Assembly: GCA_031446165.1 (NCBI GenBank)
Contig: CP132905.1
Span: 558,001 to 622,000 of the forward strand
Length of the DNA stretch: 64,000 bases
From: Arsenophonus sp031446165
Lineage (GTDB): Bacteria; Pseudomonadota; Gammaproteobacteria; Enterobacterales; Enterobacteriaceae
Direction of reading: 5' to 3'
Part shown: positions 1 through 8,902 of the stretch, piece after piece
How positions within the stretch are numbered: position 1 is the stretch's first letter
How the letters are laid out: every line of letters begins with the position of its first letter
Position numbers and translations under genes: made by a program
The notes under the pieces: generated by a model
What the model saw: the letters and a program-made list of their open reading frames with translations, nothing else
What the model was told of the DNA's origin: nothing
The model's database searches: none

Positions 1-313
1 ACTTGTTTTTCTTTAAATAAAAATTTTCTCGCGTATTTTATAACATAAAATACATAATACAAAAAACAAAACATATGTTATAAAAAAATACATTTTTGTA
101 ACTTTAATTATCAGAAAACATTAATAAAAAGTGTTAAAAAATCTGCTACAGAAAATAATCGCATTTAAATTTTAATGACGTATCACACATTTATTCTTCA
201 TAATTTTTTAGGAATTTATAACAATATTAAAATATTTTTAGTACAATATAATTTTTTATGCGTAATTAATAATAAATTATATAAAAATTCTTATATATAC
301 GTAAAATTAAAAT
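1..313. other. non-coding region downstream of murA
   Basis: A/T-rich sequence with no start-to-stop frame of useful length on either strand. It lies downstream of the murA stop codon. I see no convincing hairpin plus T-run and no remnant of a known gene. Confidence 0.6.
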
Positions 314-1579
314 TTATGTTTTATTTGATTGAATGCGCTTTATTTTAGCTCCTAATTTTCGTAATTTTTCTTCTATCTTTTCATACCCTCTATCAATATG
401 ATATACACGTTCAACAATTGTTTTTCCTTTTGCGATGCAACCAGCAAGAACTAAACTAGCAGATGCTCGCAAATCAGATGCCATAACTTGGGCACCAATT
501 AATTGTTTTACACCATGACAAAATACTTCATTTTTTTTTATTTTTGCACATGCTCCCATACGTATTAATTCTGGAATATGCATAAAACGATTTTCAAAAA
601 TGTTTTCTTTAATTGTACTTACTCCTTCAGCTACTAAATTAAGTACACTGAATTGTGCCTGCATATCAGTTGGAAAACCTGGATATGGTTCTGTTTCAAT
701 ACTTACTGCTTTAGGTCGTTTACCATGCATATCAAGTTGAATCCAATCTTTACCTACTTTAATTTCTGCACCAGTTTTATTTAACTTTTTTAATACTGCA
801 TTTAAAATAATTGGTTTAGTATTTCGGCAAAGAACTTTTCCACCAGAAATTGCAGCTGCAACAAGAAAAGTTCCTGTTTCAATTCTATCAGGTAAAATTT
901 TATAAACACCACCACCTAAATATGATACTCCATCAATAATAATTCTATGAGTACCTGCCCCAGTTATTCTAGCCCCTAACAAATTTAAAAAATTAGCGGT
1001 ATCTTTAATTTCAGGTTCACAAGCAGCATTTTCAATGATTGTTTGACCATTAGCTAGTGTTGCAGCTGTCATAATAGAAACTGTAGCACCTACACTAATT
1101 TTATCCATAATAATATTAGCACCTTGTAATCTTCCATTAATAGATGCTTCGACATAACCTTCTTTTAAGGAAATATTAGCTCCAAGCTTTTGAAGCCCTT
1201 TAATATGTAAATCTACTGGACGTGCACCAATAGCGCATCCTCCTGGTAAAGATACCTGAGCTTTACCAAATCGCGCGACTAATGGAGCCAAAACCCAAAT
1301 AGATGCTCGCATCGTTTTTACTAATTTATAAGAAACACAAAACTTATTAATATTACATGCATCAATAAAAATAGAACCACTTCTCTTAACATTAATGCCC
1401 AATTGATTAAATAATTCAATTGTCGTATCAATATCTTTTAAATTAGGGATATTTTGTAATTCTACAACTTCTTCTGTTAATAACGATGCAAATAATATTG
1501 GTAATGCAGCATTTTTTGCACCAGAAATTAAAACCTCTCCTATTAAACGAATTGGTCCTTTTAATTGAAATTTATCCAT
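314..1579 (-). CDS. murA: UDP-N-acetylglucosamine 1-carboxyvinyltransferase MurA
   Basis: Cytoplasmic enzyme that transfers enolpyruvate from PEP to UDP-GlcNAc, the first committed step of peptidoglycan synthesis. The 421-residue product is collinear with the 419-residue E. coli enzyme. The catalytic loop LPGGCAIGARP places the cysteine at residue 115, and the substrate lysine is K22 in SGAKNAALP, both at the usual positions. Cys115 is the residue attacked by fosfomycin in the family. It is the last gene of the leftward mlaFEDCB-ibaG-murA series. The ATG start has only a weak GAAG-type Shine-Dalgarno. The frame runs intact through an A9 tract near position 531-539. Retention implies that a cell wall is still made. 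Confidence 0.98.
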   Translation of the reverse strand: MDKFQLKGPIRLIGEVLISGAKNAALPILFASLLTEEVVELQNIPNLKDIDTTIELFNQLGINVKRSGSIFIDACNINKFCVSYKLVKTMRASIWVLAPLVARFGKAQVSLPGGCAIGARPVDLHIKGLQKLGANISLKEGYVEASINGRLQGANIIMDKISVGATVSIMTAATLANGQTIIENAACEPEIKDTANFLNLLGARITGAGTHRIIIDGVSYLGGGVYKILPDRIETGTFLVAAAISGGKVLCRNTKPIILNAVLKKLNKTGAEIKVGKDWIQLDMHGKRPKAVSIETEPYPGFPTDMQAQFSVLNLVAEGVSTIKENIFENRFMHIPELIRMGACAKIKKNEVFCHGVKQLIGAQVMASDLRASASLVLAGCIAKGKTIVERVYHIDRGYEKIEEKLRKLGAKIKRIQSNKT

Positions 1580-1648
1580 TAAAATCTTCTTTATTAGCAG
1601 AGTACTTTTTTCATAACTTTATTATTAAAAAAGTTTATTGTTTTTAAA

Positions 1649-1909
1649 TTATTTACATTCACAAATTTTTGACCATTCAATTGGTGTATAAACTTTAATT
1701 GATAATGCATGAATTTTATTGTTTGTAATATATTTCGTTAATGGTTTATAAATTATTTGCTGTTTTTGAACCGCAGTCATACCATAAAACATTTCACCAA
1801 CAACAATCACTTGAAAATAATTCCCATTACTTTTAATAATTACTTCATCAAGTTTTAATGTTTTTAATAATAATTGTTTTATTTCATTTTGAAATTTATC
1901 TATAGCCAT
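1649..1909 (-). CDS. ibaG: BolA/IbaG family protein
   Basis: Small BolA-type protein of 86 residues (E. coli IbaG, formerly YrbA, has 84). In the family it partners with monothiol glutaredoxins and binds or transfers iron-sulfur clusters. The core motif KIHALSIKVYTP is the conserved BolA helix-strand, with its histidine ligand, and GMTAVQKQQ is the preceding loop. I chose the ATG at 1909 over an in-frame TTG at 1921 because the ATG fits the family length and has a GAG about 8 nt upstream. It sits between mlaB and murA exactly as in E. coli, so it is probably co-transcribed with them. Confidence 0.92.
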   Translation of the reverse strand: MAIDKFQNEIKQLLLKTLKLDEVIIKSNGNYFQVIVVGEMFYGMTAVQKQQIIYKPLTKYITNNKIHALSIKVYTPIEWSKICECK

Positions 1910-1973
1910 AATTGAACTCAATTAGCAAGTTAAAATATTATTAATATTTTATTGTAATAAACCATCAAAATTA

Positions 1974-2255
1974 TTAAATCATAAAAGTTTCTAACTTGTA
2001 GAGTTTAATAAGTGTTTTTAAATGTTCACTCATTCCTTCAATAAGTAACTTATTAGTATTTTTTTTTATTTTTAATCTGACTAACATTGCAAGACCAACA
2101 GAATCAATATGAGATAATAAAGAAACATTAATTGTATTTATATCTTTCAATAATTTATTTTTCTGTTTCCAAAAAAACATTAAAGTATCTCTATTTAATA
2201 TACCATTTAAAATTAATGTTGTATTATTTTTATGCCAAGTTAACATGCATTTCAT
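1974..2255 (-). CDS. mlaB: MlaB, STAS-domain subunit of the phospholipid ABC transporter
   Basis: Single STAS domain of 93 residues (97 in E. coli). MlaB binds the cytoplasmic ATPase MlaF and stabilises the MlaFEDB complex in the inner membrane. The region HIDSVGLAMLVRL matches the conserved RVDTGGLALLLHL-type helix start of the family. The remainder is divergent and lysine/asparagine rich, as expected at this base composition. It follows mlaC by about 20 bases. An A9 tract inside the gene (in ...KIKKNT...) remains in frame. Confidence 0.9.
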   Translation of the reverse strand: MKCMLTWHKNNTTLILNGILNRDTLMFFWKQKNKLLKDINTINVSLLSHIDSVGLAMLVRLKIKKNTNKLLIEGMSEHLKTLIKLYKLETFMI

Positions 2256-2276
2256 GTTTTATATTCCACATATTTT

Positions 2277-2903
2277 TTATTTTCCATAAACAATATGATT
2301 ATTAGTTCTATTGATTAATTCTTCTGTCAAACCATCAATACCTTTATTACGTAATAAATTACCCCATTCATTTTTTTTAGTAGTAATAAAACTAATTCCT
2401 TCAGTAATCATATCATAAGCCTGCCAAAATCCTGTTTTGCTATTTTTGCGCCATTGAAAATCAAGATAAACAGGTGAGTATCCTTGTGGATCAACAATAA
2501 TAACACGAACTGAAACAATATTTTTATTTCTTAATGTTTTTTTTTCTGGTGAAATGTTATATTTTTGCCCGTGATACATCATTAACATTTGCCCATAAGA
2601 TTGCTCTAAATATGCTTCTATTGCTTTAAAATACCTTTCCCGTTGAAAAGGAGTAGCAGTAGTATAATAAGGCCCTAAAATTAATGCACCTACATATTTA
2701 ATATGTACATAAGGCATAAGTTCCTCGTGAACAATCTTGCGTAAGTAATCAGGATTTTTATTAATAATATATTGTTCATTTTTTAATCTTTTCAATGTAT
2801 TGGAGATAACTTGTTCTATAATTTCATATGCATTTGATTGATCCATTGCCATTGCAAATGATGTCAGAAATAAAAAAATTAGTATTAGTAACTGTTTTAA
2901 CAT
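2277..2903 (-). CDS. mlaC: MlaC, periplasmic phospholipid-binding chaperone
   Basis: Soluble periplasmic carrier that ferries phospholipid between the outer-membrane MlaA complex and inner-membrane MlaFEDB. The 208-residue product (211 in E. coli) begins with MLKQLLILIFLFLTSFAMAM, a clear Sec signal peptide with likely cleavage after AMA. The mature part has the family core, for example PYVHIKYVGALILGPYY and the LDFQWRKN strand. Position and spacing between mlaD and mlaB are as in E. coli. Whether mlaA exists cannot be judged from this window. Confidence 0.95.
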   Translation of the reverse strand: MLKQLLILIFLFLTSFAMAMDQSNAYEIIEQVISNTLKRLKNEQYIINKNPDYLRKIVHEELMPYVHIKYVGALILGPYYTTATPFQRERYFKAIEAYLEQSYGQMLMMYHGQKYNISPEKKTLRNKNIVSVRVIIVDPQGYSPVYLDFQWRKNSKTGFWQAYDMITEGISFITTKKNEWGNLLRNKGIDGLTEELINRTNNHIVYGK

Positions 2904-2950
2904 AAAATAAATTCCTGGTGTTTTAATATTTTATTTATCTTGAATACTTG

Positions 2951-3469
2951 TTATTTTTTATTACTAATTTCAGCATTATTGTCGTTCTCTAAAATCTTAG
3001 GAAAAACACCTCTATAAAAAAATTGTCCAATTAGATCTTCTAAAACTATGGCTGATTTAGTGTCTTCAATATGATCACCATTTTTAAGAACTGTGGTATC
3101 ACTATCTAAATCATAAAATCCTATATTTAATGCTAAAAATTGCTCGCCTAATAACCCTGTTGTAAGTATTGACAATGAACTATTATCAGGAATATTATTA
3201 TATTGATTTAAAATTGCTAAAGTAACACGTGGATTATAAGTTTTTTTATCTAAAATGATATCAACTATTCGACCGACTACAACACCACCTATTTTTACTG
3301 GAGAATTTACTTTTAATCCACCTATATTGCTAAAAATAGCAGTTACTTTATAAGTTCTTTGATTACTAAATGATTTTATGTTTGCAACCTTCCAACATAA
3401 AAAAAGAAAAGCACTGAACCCAATTAAAAAAAATAAGCCAACTAAAATTTCATTTTTTTGATTTTGCAT
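2951..3469 (-). CDS. mlaD: MlaD, MCE-domain lipid-binding subunit
   Basis: Inner-membrane-anchored MCE protein that forms a hexameric periplasmic ring on MlaE. Residues 8-28 (ILVGLFFLIGFSAFLFLCW) form one N-terminal transmembrane helix. The MCE domain follows, with the signature IGGLKVNSPVKIGGVVVGRI and a TTGLLGEQFLAL strand. Length is 172 against 183 in E. coli; the C-terminal tail is slightly shorter. It starts just 3 nt after the mlaE stop codon, so the two are surely co-translated in the mla operon. Confidence 0.95.
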   Translation of the reverse strand: MQNQKNEILVGLFFLIGFSAFLFLCWKVANIKSFSNQRTYKVTAIFSNIGGLKVNSPVKIGGVVVGRIVDIILDKKTYNPRVTLAILNQYNNIPDNSSLSILTTGLLGEQFLALNIGFYDLDSDTTVLKNGDHIEDTKSAIVLEDLIGQFFYRGVFPKILENDNNAEISNKK

Positions 3470-3472
3470 ACA

Positions 3473-4258
3473 TTAATCTCCAAACATCAGTGAAGTAAGC
3501 ACAAAATCTAAACTTAAAATAGCTAGTGAAGAATGAACAACAGTGCGAGTAGTTGCACGACTAATCCCTATAGGTGTAGGAATTGCGTGATATCCGTTAA
3601 ATAAAGCAATCCAACTTACTGTAAAAGCAAATATAACACTTTTTATAAAACAATTAAAAATATCCTTTTTCCATTCAATAGTAGATTGCATAGATGACCA
3701 AAAAAAACCTTCATCAATTCCTTTCCAATTTACACCAACTAATGCACTACCTAATATTCCTGCAGTAACAAAAATAAACACTAACAGTGGCATACTAATC
3801 AACCCTGCCAAAAATCTTGGTAAAATTATATGACGTAATGGATCAATAGCCATCATCTCTAAACTAGAAATTTGTTCTGTTACTTTCATTAATCCTATTT
3901 CTGCTGTTAATGAAGAACCCGCGCGACCTGCAAATAATAATGCAGTTACTACTGGACCTAATTCTCTTAATAAAGAAAGAGATACCATAATTCCAAGACT
4001 GCATTCAGTACTAAATATGGCTAAAACTAAATATCCTTGTAAAGCAAGTACCATCCCAATAAATAATCCAGATACTAAAATAATGACTAAAGATAAAACC
4101 CCTACATTATAAAACTGTTTTATTAATAATGGCCACTGTTTGACAATTTTTGGATTAGTAGATAAAATGCGAAACAAAAAACAAACTGCTAAATTAAATC
4201 TTGAAAATATACCTAATAAACAATGAACTATTCTAGTTAATATATTAATTAGTATCAT
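3473..4258 (-). CDS. mlaE: MlaE, permease of the phospholipid ABC transporter
   Basis: Integral inner-membrane permease of the MlaFEDB lipid transporter, 261 residues (260 in E. coli). It shows the strongly conserved family segment AGRAGSSLTAEIGLMKVTEQ, followed by MAIDPLRHIILPRFLAG, which is the coupling region facing MlaF. Five or so hydrophobic segments are visible. It begins 5 nt after the mlaF stop, as expected for translational coupling. The whole transporter is intact here. Confidence 0.96.
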   Translation of the reverse strand: MILINILTRIVHCLLGIFSRFNLAVCFLFRILSTNPKIVKQWPLLIKQFYNVGVLSLVIILVSGLFIGMVLALQGYLVLAIFSTECSLGIMVSLSLLRELGPVVTALLFAGRAGSSLTAEIGLMKVTEQISSLEMMAIDPLRHIILPRFLAGLISMPLLVFIFVTAGILGSALVGVNWKGIDEGFFWSSMQSTIEWKKDIFNCFIKSVIFAFTVSWIALFNGYHAIPTPIGISRATTRTVVHSSLAILSLDFVLTSLMFGD

Positions 4259-4263
4259 TTATA

Positions 4264-5067
4264 TTATCCCAATAAATCTTCTAGATATTTGTTTTCAGGG
4301 AATTGAAATTTTATTGGACCATTTGCTGTTCCATGAAGAAATTGTTGAACTTTTTCATCTTTATTACTTTTTAATTCCTTTACGGTTCCACGAGCAATAA
4401 TACATTGTTCTGCAAAAATATAAACTTTATCTGTAATACTAAATAGGGCATGAATATCATGGGATACAATAATACAAGTAATACCTAATGCATAATTTAA
4501 TCTATAGATAAGATTTACTAAAATTCCCATGGTAACTGGATCTTGTCCAACAAAAGGCTCATCAAATAAAATTAATTCTGGGTCAAGTGCAATAGCTCGT
4601 GCTAATGCTACTCGTCTTGCCATTCCACCTGATAATTCATCAGGCATAAGATTAGCTGCACCTCGCAATCCTACTGTTTCTAATTTCATCATTACTACTG
4701 TATGAATAATATCTCTTGTTAAAAGAGTATGTTCACGTAAAGGAAATGCAACATTATCAAAAACATTTATATCAGTAAATAATGCAACAGATTGAAATAA
4801 CATACTCATTTTTTTTCTAACCATATAAAGGTCAGAACGTGATAATATTGAAATATTATCACCATCAAAAAAAATTTCTCCTTTTTCTGGACGCAATTGT
4901 CCACCAATTAAACGCAATAAAGTAGTTTTTCCAATACCTGATGGTCCCATAATAGCTGTAATTTTTCCTCGTGGAATTTTTAAATTTATATTGTTAAAAA
5001 CAGGGTGCGTCCCTCTACTAAAAAACATATTCTTAATTTTTATTATATGATTAATACTTTTGTTCAT
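4264..5067 (-). CDS. mlaF: MlaF, ATPase of the phospholipid ABC transporter
   Basis: Cytoplasmic ABC ATPase driving the Mla lipid pathway; 267 residues (269 in E. coli). Walker A GPSGIGKT is at 41-48, signature LSGGM at 145-149, Walker B ILFDEP at 166-171 with catalytic E170, and the switch histidine lies in IIVSHDIH. It is the first gene of the leftward mlaFEDCB-ibaG-murA operon, so the promoter should lie in the A/T-rich gap to the right. That gap is where E. coli carries yrbG, which is absent here. Confidence 0.97.
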   Translation of the reverse strand: MNKSINHIIKIKNMFFSRGTHPVFNNINLKIPRGKITAIMGPSGIGKTTLLRLIGGQLRPEKGEIFFDGDNISILSRSDLYMVRKKMSMLFQSVALFTDINVFDNVAFPLREHTLLTRDIIHTVVMMKLETVGLRGAANLMPDELSGGMARRVALARAIALDPELILFDEPFVGQDPVTMGILVNLIYRLNYALGITCIIVSHDIHALFSITDKVYIFAEQCIIARGTVKELKSNKDEKVQQFLHGTANGPIKFQFPENKYLEDLLG

Positions 5068-5722
5068 GATAAGTATTCTGGTTTAAAGTTTAATTATATG
5101 ATTTTATATATTAAAATAATTTTATATATCAAATATATTAAAAGATATTACATAAAATCAATATCAACTATTATAATATTACTATATTACTTGATACGTT
5201 TTAAAAAAATAGATTTTTATTCACTATCTTAATATATAAAAATATAATAAGTTTCAAATAGTTACATTATAAATTAAAAAATATTTATTAATTACATTAT
5301 TAATTTGTTAATTACATTATTAATTTAATCATAAATCATTTCTGAAATATTAAAATAATTTTTATAAAACATGCATCTAAAAAAGAGAAAATAAAAATAG
5401 CTATAAAGAACTATAAAATAATATATCTTACATTATTTTTATATATTTTTTTAAAAAAAAGAATATGATAAAAATCATACAAATACAGAATAATCGTTTT
5501 TTATTAAAAATATTTTTAATAAATATTATAAAAAATAGTAATTTAATAAATTAGTAGTATTTTATAAAAAATTATCATTATATATTTTTATTTTTAAAAA
5601 ATTTAATACATTTTACTTTAACTTAAAACAAAAATAGCATATCAAATAATAACACATTATACTTTATAGATCACATATTAAAAAACAATAACTCAGAAAA
5701 ATCATATGTTGGGATACATAAA
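5068..5722. other. intergenic region between divergent mlaF and kdsD (former yrbG slot)
   Basis: In E. coli the sodium/calcium antiporter gene yrbG lies between mlaF and kdsD. Here there is about 650 bp of A/T-rich DNA with no homology I can read. It must contain the divergent promoters of the mla and kdsD series, but so many TATAAT-like strings occur that none can be singled out. A 20-bp tandem duplication lies inside it. Confidence 0.6.
5288..5326. repeat. 20-bp tandem duplication
   Basis: Two adjacent copies of ttaattacattattaattt spaced by a 20-base period, in the mlaF-kdsD gap. This looks like a recent slippage or microduplication event in non-coding DNA. Confidence 0.8.
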
Positions 5723-6691
5723 ATGCTGAAAATTAATTTTCAAAAAACAGCTAAGAAAGTATTAGACATTGAACGTAATGAACTGGCCAATTTAGTACAA
5801 TATATTAATCATGATTTTAATTCAGCTTGTTTGCTTATCTTTGCATGTAAGGGTAAAGTAGTTGTTATGGGTATGGGAAAATCAGGTCATATTGGCTGTA
5901 AAATTGCTGCCACCATGGCAAGCACAGGAACTCCTGCATTTTTTTTACATCCAGGAGAAGCCAATCATGGTGATATAGGTGTAATTACTCAAGAGGATAT
6001 TGTATTTGCTATCTCTAATTCTGGGGAATCTAATGAAATTTTAGCGCTAATACCAGCATTAAAAAGAAAAAATATTCGTTTAATATGTATGACAAAAAAT
6101 CCTTTAAGTAGTATGGGAAAAGCAGCTGATATTCATATTTGCATTAAAATAACACAAGAAGCCTGTCCATTAGGTCTCGCTCCAACAACTAGTACAACAG
6201 CCATGCTCGTAATGGGTGATGCAATTGCTATCAGTTTACTCCAAGCCAGGGGTTTTACTGCTGAAGATTTTGCACTTTCTCATCCAGGAGGTACATTAGG
6301 GCGAAAACTTTCACTAAACGTTAGTGACTTAATGCATAGAGGAAAAGATATTCCACATGTAACAAAAAATGCAACATTACAAGAAGCATTAATAGAAATT
6401 ACTCGTAAAAAATTAGGAATGGTAGTAATTTGTAATAAAAAAAATAAAATTGAAGGAATTTTTACTGATGGTGATTTACGACGTGTTTTTGGAATGAAAA
6501 TCGACTTAACTAATACAAAAATTATTGACGTAATGACAATTGGAGGCATTAAGATTAAATCTGATTTTTTAGCAATTCATGCATTAAACTTGATGCAAAA
6601 ACATCATATTACTTCATTAATAGTTGAAAAATCCAATACACTAATTGGTGTTATTCATATGCATGATCTTTTAAAAGCCGGTATAATGTAG
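5723..6691 (+). CDS. kdsD: D-arabinose 5-phosphate isomerase KdsD
   Basis: Converts ribulose 5-phosphate to arabinose 5-phosphate, the first step of Kdo synthesis for the LPS inner core. The 322-residue protein (328 in E. coli) has an N-terminal SIS domain with GMGKSGHIGCKIAATMASTG and HPGEANHGDIG, the serine-rich SNSGES loop, and two C-terminal CBS domains (about 205-265 and 270-322; FTDGDLRR and GVIHMHDLLKAG are typical). It opens the rightward kdsD-lptCAB group. Its normal partner kdsC, the Kdo-8-P phosphatase gene, is missing from the gap that follows. Confidence 0.97.
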   Translation: MLKINFQKTAKKVLDIERNELANLVQYINHDFNSACLLIFACKGKVVVMGMGKSGHIGCKIAATMASTGTPAFFLHPGEANHGDIGVITQEDIVFAISNSGESNEILALIPALKRKNIRLICMTKNPLSSMGKAADIHICIKITQEACPLGLAPTTSTTAMLVMGDAIAISLLQARGFTAEDFALSHPGGTLGRKLSLNVSDLMHRGKDIPHVTKNATLQEALIEITRKKLGMVVICNKKNKIEGIFTDGDLRRVFGMKIDLTNTKIIDVMTIGGIKIKSDFLAIHALNLMQKHHITSLIVEKSNTLIGVIHMHDLLKAGIM

Positions 6692-6999
6692 TACCAAAAA
6701 TAATATTAACATTTAAAAAACCAAAATTATAAGATAATAACGATTAATTAAAATATTAAAATAATTCATATCGTTTTACAACAATACGAATTTCAAAATA
6801 AGTGCTTATAATTTTTATATAAAGTGCATACCTAAAACTACATGACCTTCCCATCTTATTAAAACATTAATGTTAACTTATCAGAGATTATTATGATTTA
6901 ATATACTTTTTTAAATATATGAAAATTATAAATAAAATTTTAAAAAATAAAAAGAGTAATTCTTCATAAACTTTTCATAAGTAGAAATTAAAATATATA
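6692..6999. other. gap where kdsC is expected
   Basis: E. coli has kdsC (about 570 bp) between kdsD and lptC. Only about 300 bp of A/T-rich sequence remain here. I could not find the HAD-phosphatase LDVDGVL or GDD motifs on either strand. Confidence 0.6.
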
Positions 7000-7563
7000 A
7001 TGCAAACATCAAAAGTCTTCTTAAACATTATATTGATATTTATTATTTTAACGATTATTGGTTGGAATTTTAGTAATTTAAATAAATTAACAGAACCAAT
7101 AATAGTTGATAAATATCAACCAAGTTATCAAATTATAAATTCTATCACGCATATATATGATCATTCAGGAAAACTAGTTTATAAACTAATAACAAATAAA
7201 ACATATTATTTTTCTGATAAAAAAAGTAGCTATTTCATAAAACCAGTATTAACTATATATAATACAAAAAGTATACCTACCTGGAAAATCACTGCTGATC
7301 AAGCAAAATTGACAGATGATAATATACTCTATTTACATGGCAATGTTAAAATTAATAGTTTAAATAAAAATTCAAATTTAAAATACATTTTAATGAAAAA
7401 CTCCACTATTAATCTAACAACTCAAGATGTAATATCTAATGATCGTGTTATAATAATTGGAAATGATTTTAAAACGGTAAGTATGAAAATGCATGGCAAT
7501 ATAAAAAAACAAATTGCAGAATTAAATGAAAATGTAAAAACTTATTACGAAATAATCCACTAA
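7000..7563 (+). CDS. lptC: LptC, inner-membrane LPS export protein
   Basis: Bitopic inner-membrane protein whose periplasmic beta-jellyroll accepts LPS from LptBFG and passes it to LptA. The 187 residues (191 in E. coli) start with a single transmembrane helix (about 7-24, FLNIILIFIILTIIGWNF). The jellyroll follows, with typical strands such as YYFSDKKSSYFIKPVLTIY and WKITADQAKL and a DNILYLHGNV turn. Sequence is more diverged than in lptA or lptB, which is usual. It precedes lptA by about 40 bases. Confidence 0.93.
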   Translation: MQTSKVFLNIILIFIILTIIGWNFSNLNKLTEPIIVDKYQPSYQIINSITHIYDHSGKLVYKLITNKTYYFSDKKSSYFIKPVLTIYNTKSIPTWKITADQAKLTDDNILYLHGNVKINSLNKNSNLKYILMKNSTINLTTQDVISNDRVIIIGNDFKTVSMKMHGNIKKQIAELNENVKTYYEIIH

Positions 7564-7604
7564 TGTAAAAAAAATCACTAATATTAAACACTAAAAAAAA
7601 TCAT

Positions 7605-8168
7605 ATGATAACAATATTAATAAAAATCATCTTTATGCATTTAAATAAAATAACTGTGGGTATAATATTAGCATTTAGTTTATCAGCTGTAGCTCTTAAA
7701 AATGATTCAAAACAAGCAATTCATATTAATGCAGTAAAACAATTACTAAATTTAGAAGAAAATATTACTATATTTACAAAAAATATTATTATAAAACAAG
7801 GTAGTATTGATATTAGAGCTAATAAAGTGATTGTCACTCAAACTAATAATAACACAAAAAAAATAATTCTTGAAGCTTATGGAACCCCTGTTACGTTTTA
7901 TCAATTACAAGAAAATGGTAAAGCAATTCAGGGCCACAGCAATAGTATACGTTATGAGATGGAGAAAGAGCGTATCATCTTGACTGGCAATGCTTACCTT
8001 GAACAATTAGATAACTCTATTAGAGGTGATAAAATTACTTATATAATTAAAACACAACAAATAGAAGCTTTTAGTAATATCGGAAAAAGAGTAACAACCA
8101 TATTGTTACCGTCACAATTACAGGAGAAATTTCCTAAAATGAACAACAAAAACAACCATATAAATTAA
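7605..8168 (+). CDS. lptA: LptA, periplasmic LPS bridge protein
   Basis: Periplasmic protein that polymerises into the jellyroll bridge carrying LPS from LptC to LptD. The mature part matches E. coli LptA along its length, including AYGTPVTFYQLQENGKAIQG, VLTGNAYLEQ-type and GKRVTT(I/V)LLPSQLQ motifs; 187 residues against 185. The start is uncertain. The ATG used gives an unusually long hydrophobic leader, while the ATG at 7635 gives MHLNKITVGIILAFSLSAVA, a textbook signal peptide. Neither has a clear Shine-Dalgarno. It lies 8 bases before lptB. Confidence 0.93.
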   Translation: MITILIKIIFMHLNKITVGIILAFSLSAVALKNDSKQAIHINAVKQLLNLEENITIFTKNIIIKQGSIDIRANKVIVTQTNNNTKKIILEAYGTPVTFYQLQENGKAIQGHSNSIRYEMEKERIILTGNAYLEQLDNSIRGDKITYIIKTQQIEAFSNIGKRVTTILLPSQLQEKFPKMNNKNNHIN

Positions 8169-8176
8169 TTTTAAAA

Positions 8177-8902
8177 ATGTCTACATTAATTGCAAAAAAT
8201 TTAGCAAAAACCTATAAAAACCATAAAGTTGTTGAAGATGTTAGTCTAGAAGTGAATTCAAGTGAAATTGTGGGTTTACTAGGTCCAAATGGTGCAGGAA
8301 AAACAACTACTTTTTATATGCTTGTTGGAATTATAGTGCGCGACACAGGCACAATAAGTATTGATAATGAAGATATTAGTTTGCTTCCTTTGCACGAACG
8401 TGCTCGTAAAGGGATAGGTTATTTACCACAAGAAGCTTCTATATTTAGACGTTTAAATGTTTATGAAAATTTAATGGCGATATTAGAAATACGAAAAGAT
8501 TTAAAATTTAAAGAAAAACAAAAATGTATTAAAAATTTAATGAAAGAGTTTAGCATTAGTCATTTAAAAAATGATTTAGGTCAATCTCTATCTGGTGGGG
8601 AAAGACGTCGTGTAGAAATTGCTCGCGCTTTAGCGGCCAATCCGAAATTTATTCTTTTAGATGAACCATTTGCTGGTGTAGACCCAATATCAGTATTAGA
8701 TATAAAAAAAATAATTCAACACTTAAAAAAAAATGGTTTGGGAGTATTAATTACAGATCATAATGTAAGAGAAACATTAGATGTTTGTGAACGTGCATAT
8801 ATTGTTAATCAAGGTCATATTATTGCTCATGGAGCTCCCAGAGAAATATTAGAAAATAAACACGTAAAACGTGTTTATTTAGGAGAAGGTTTTCGACTAT
8901 AA
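8177..8902 (+). CDS. lptB: LptB, ATPase of the LPS exporter
   Basis: Cytoplasmic ABC ATPase that, with LptF and LptG (not in this window), extracts LPS from the inner membrane. It has 241 residues, identical in length to E. coli. Walker A GPNGAGKT is at 36-43, the signature LSGGE at 138-142, the Walker B ILLDEP at 159-164, and the switch histidine lies in ITDHNV. In E. coli lptB is followed by rpoN, hpf, ptsN and rapZ. Here rpoN and hpf are gone. Confidence 0.98.
   Translation: MSTLIAKNLAKTYKNHKVVEDVSLEVNSSEIVGLLGPNGAGKTTTFYMLVGIIVRDTGTISIDNEDISLLPLHERARKGIGYLPQEASIFRRLNVYENLMAILEIRKDLKFKEKQKCIKNLMKEFSISHLKNDLGQSLSGGERRRVEIARALAANPKFILLDEPFAGVDPISVLDIKKIIQHLKKNGLGVLITDHNVRETLDVCERAYIVNQGHIIAHGAPREILENKHVKRVYLGEGFRL

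Noticed and set aside
5005..5232. 75-codon open frame on the plus strand overlapping the mlaF start
   Set aside because: It overlaps mlaF on the opposite strand and continues into A/T-rich non-coding DNA; the translation is low complexity (I, Y, K) with no recognisable family.
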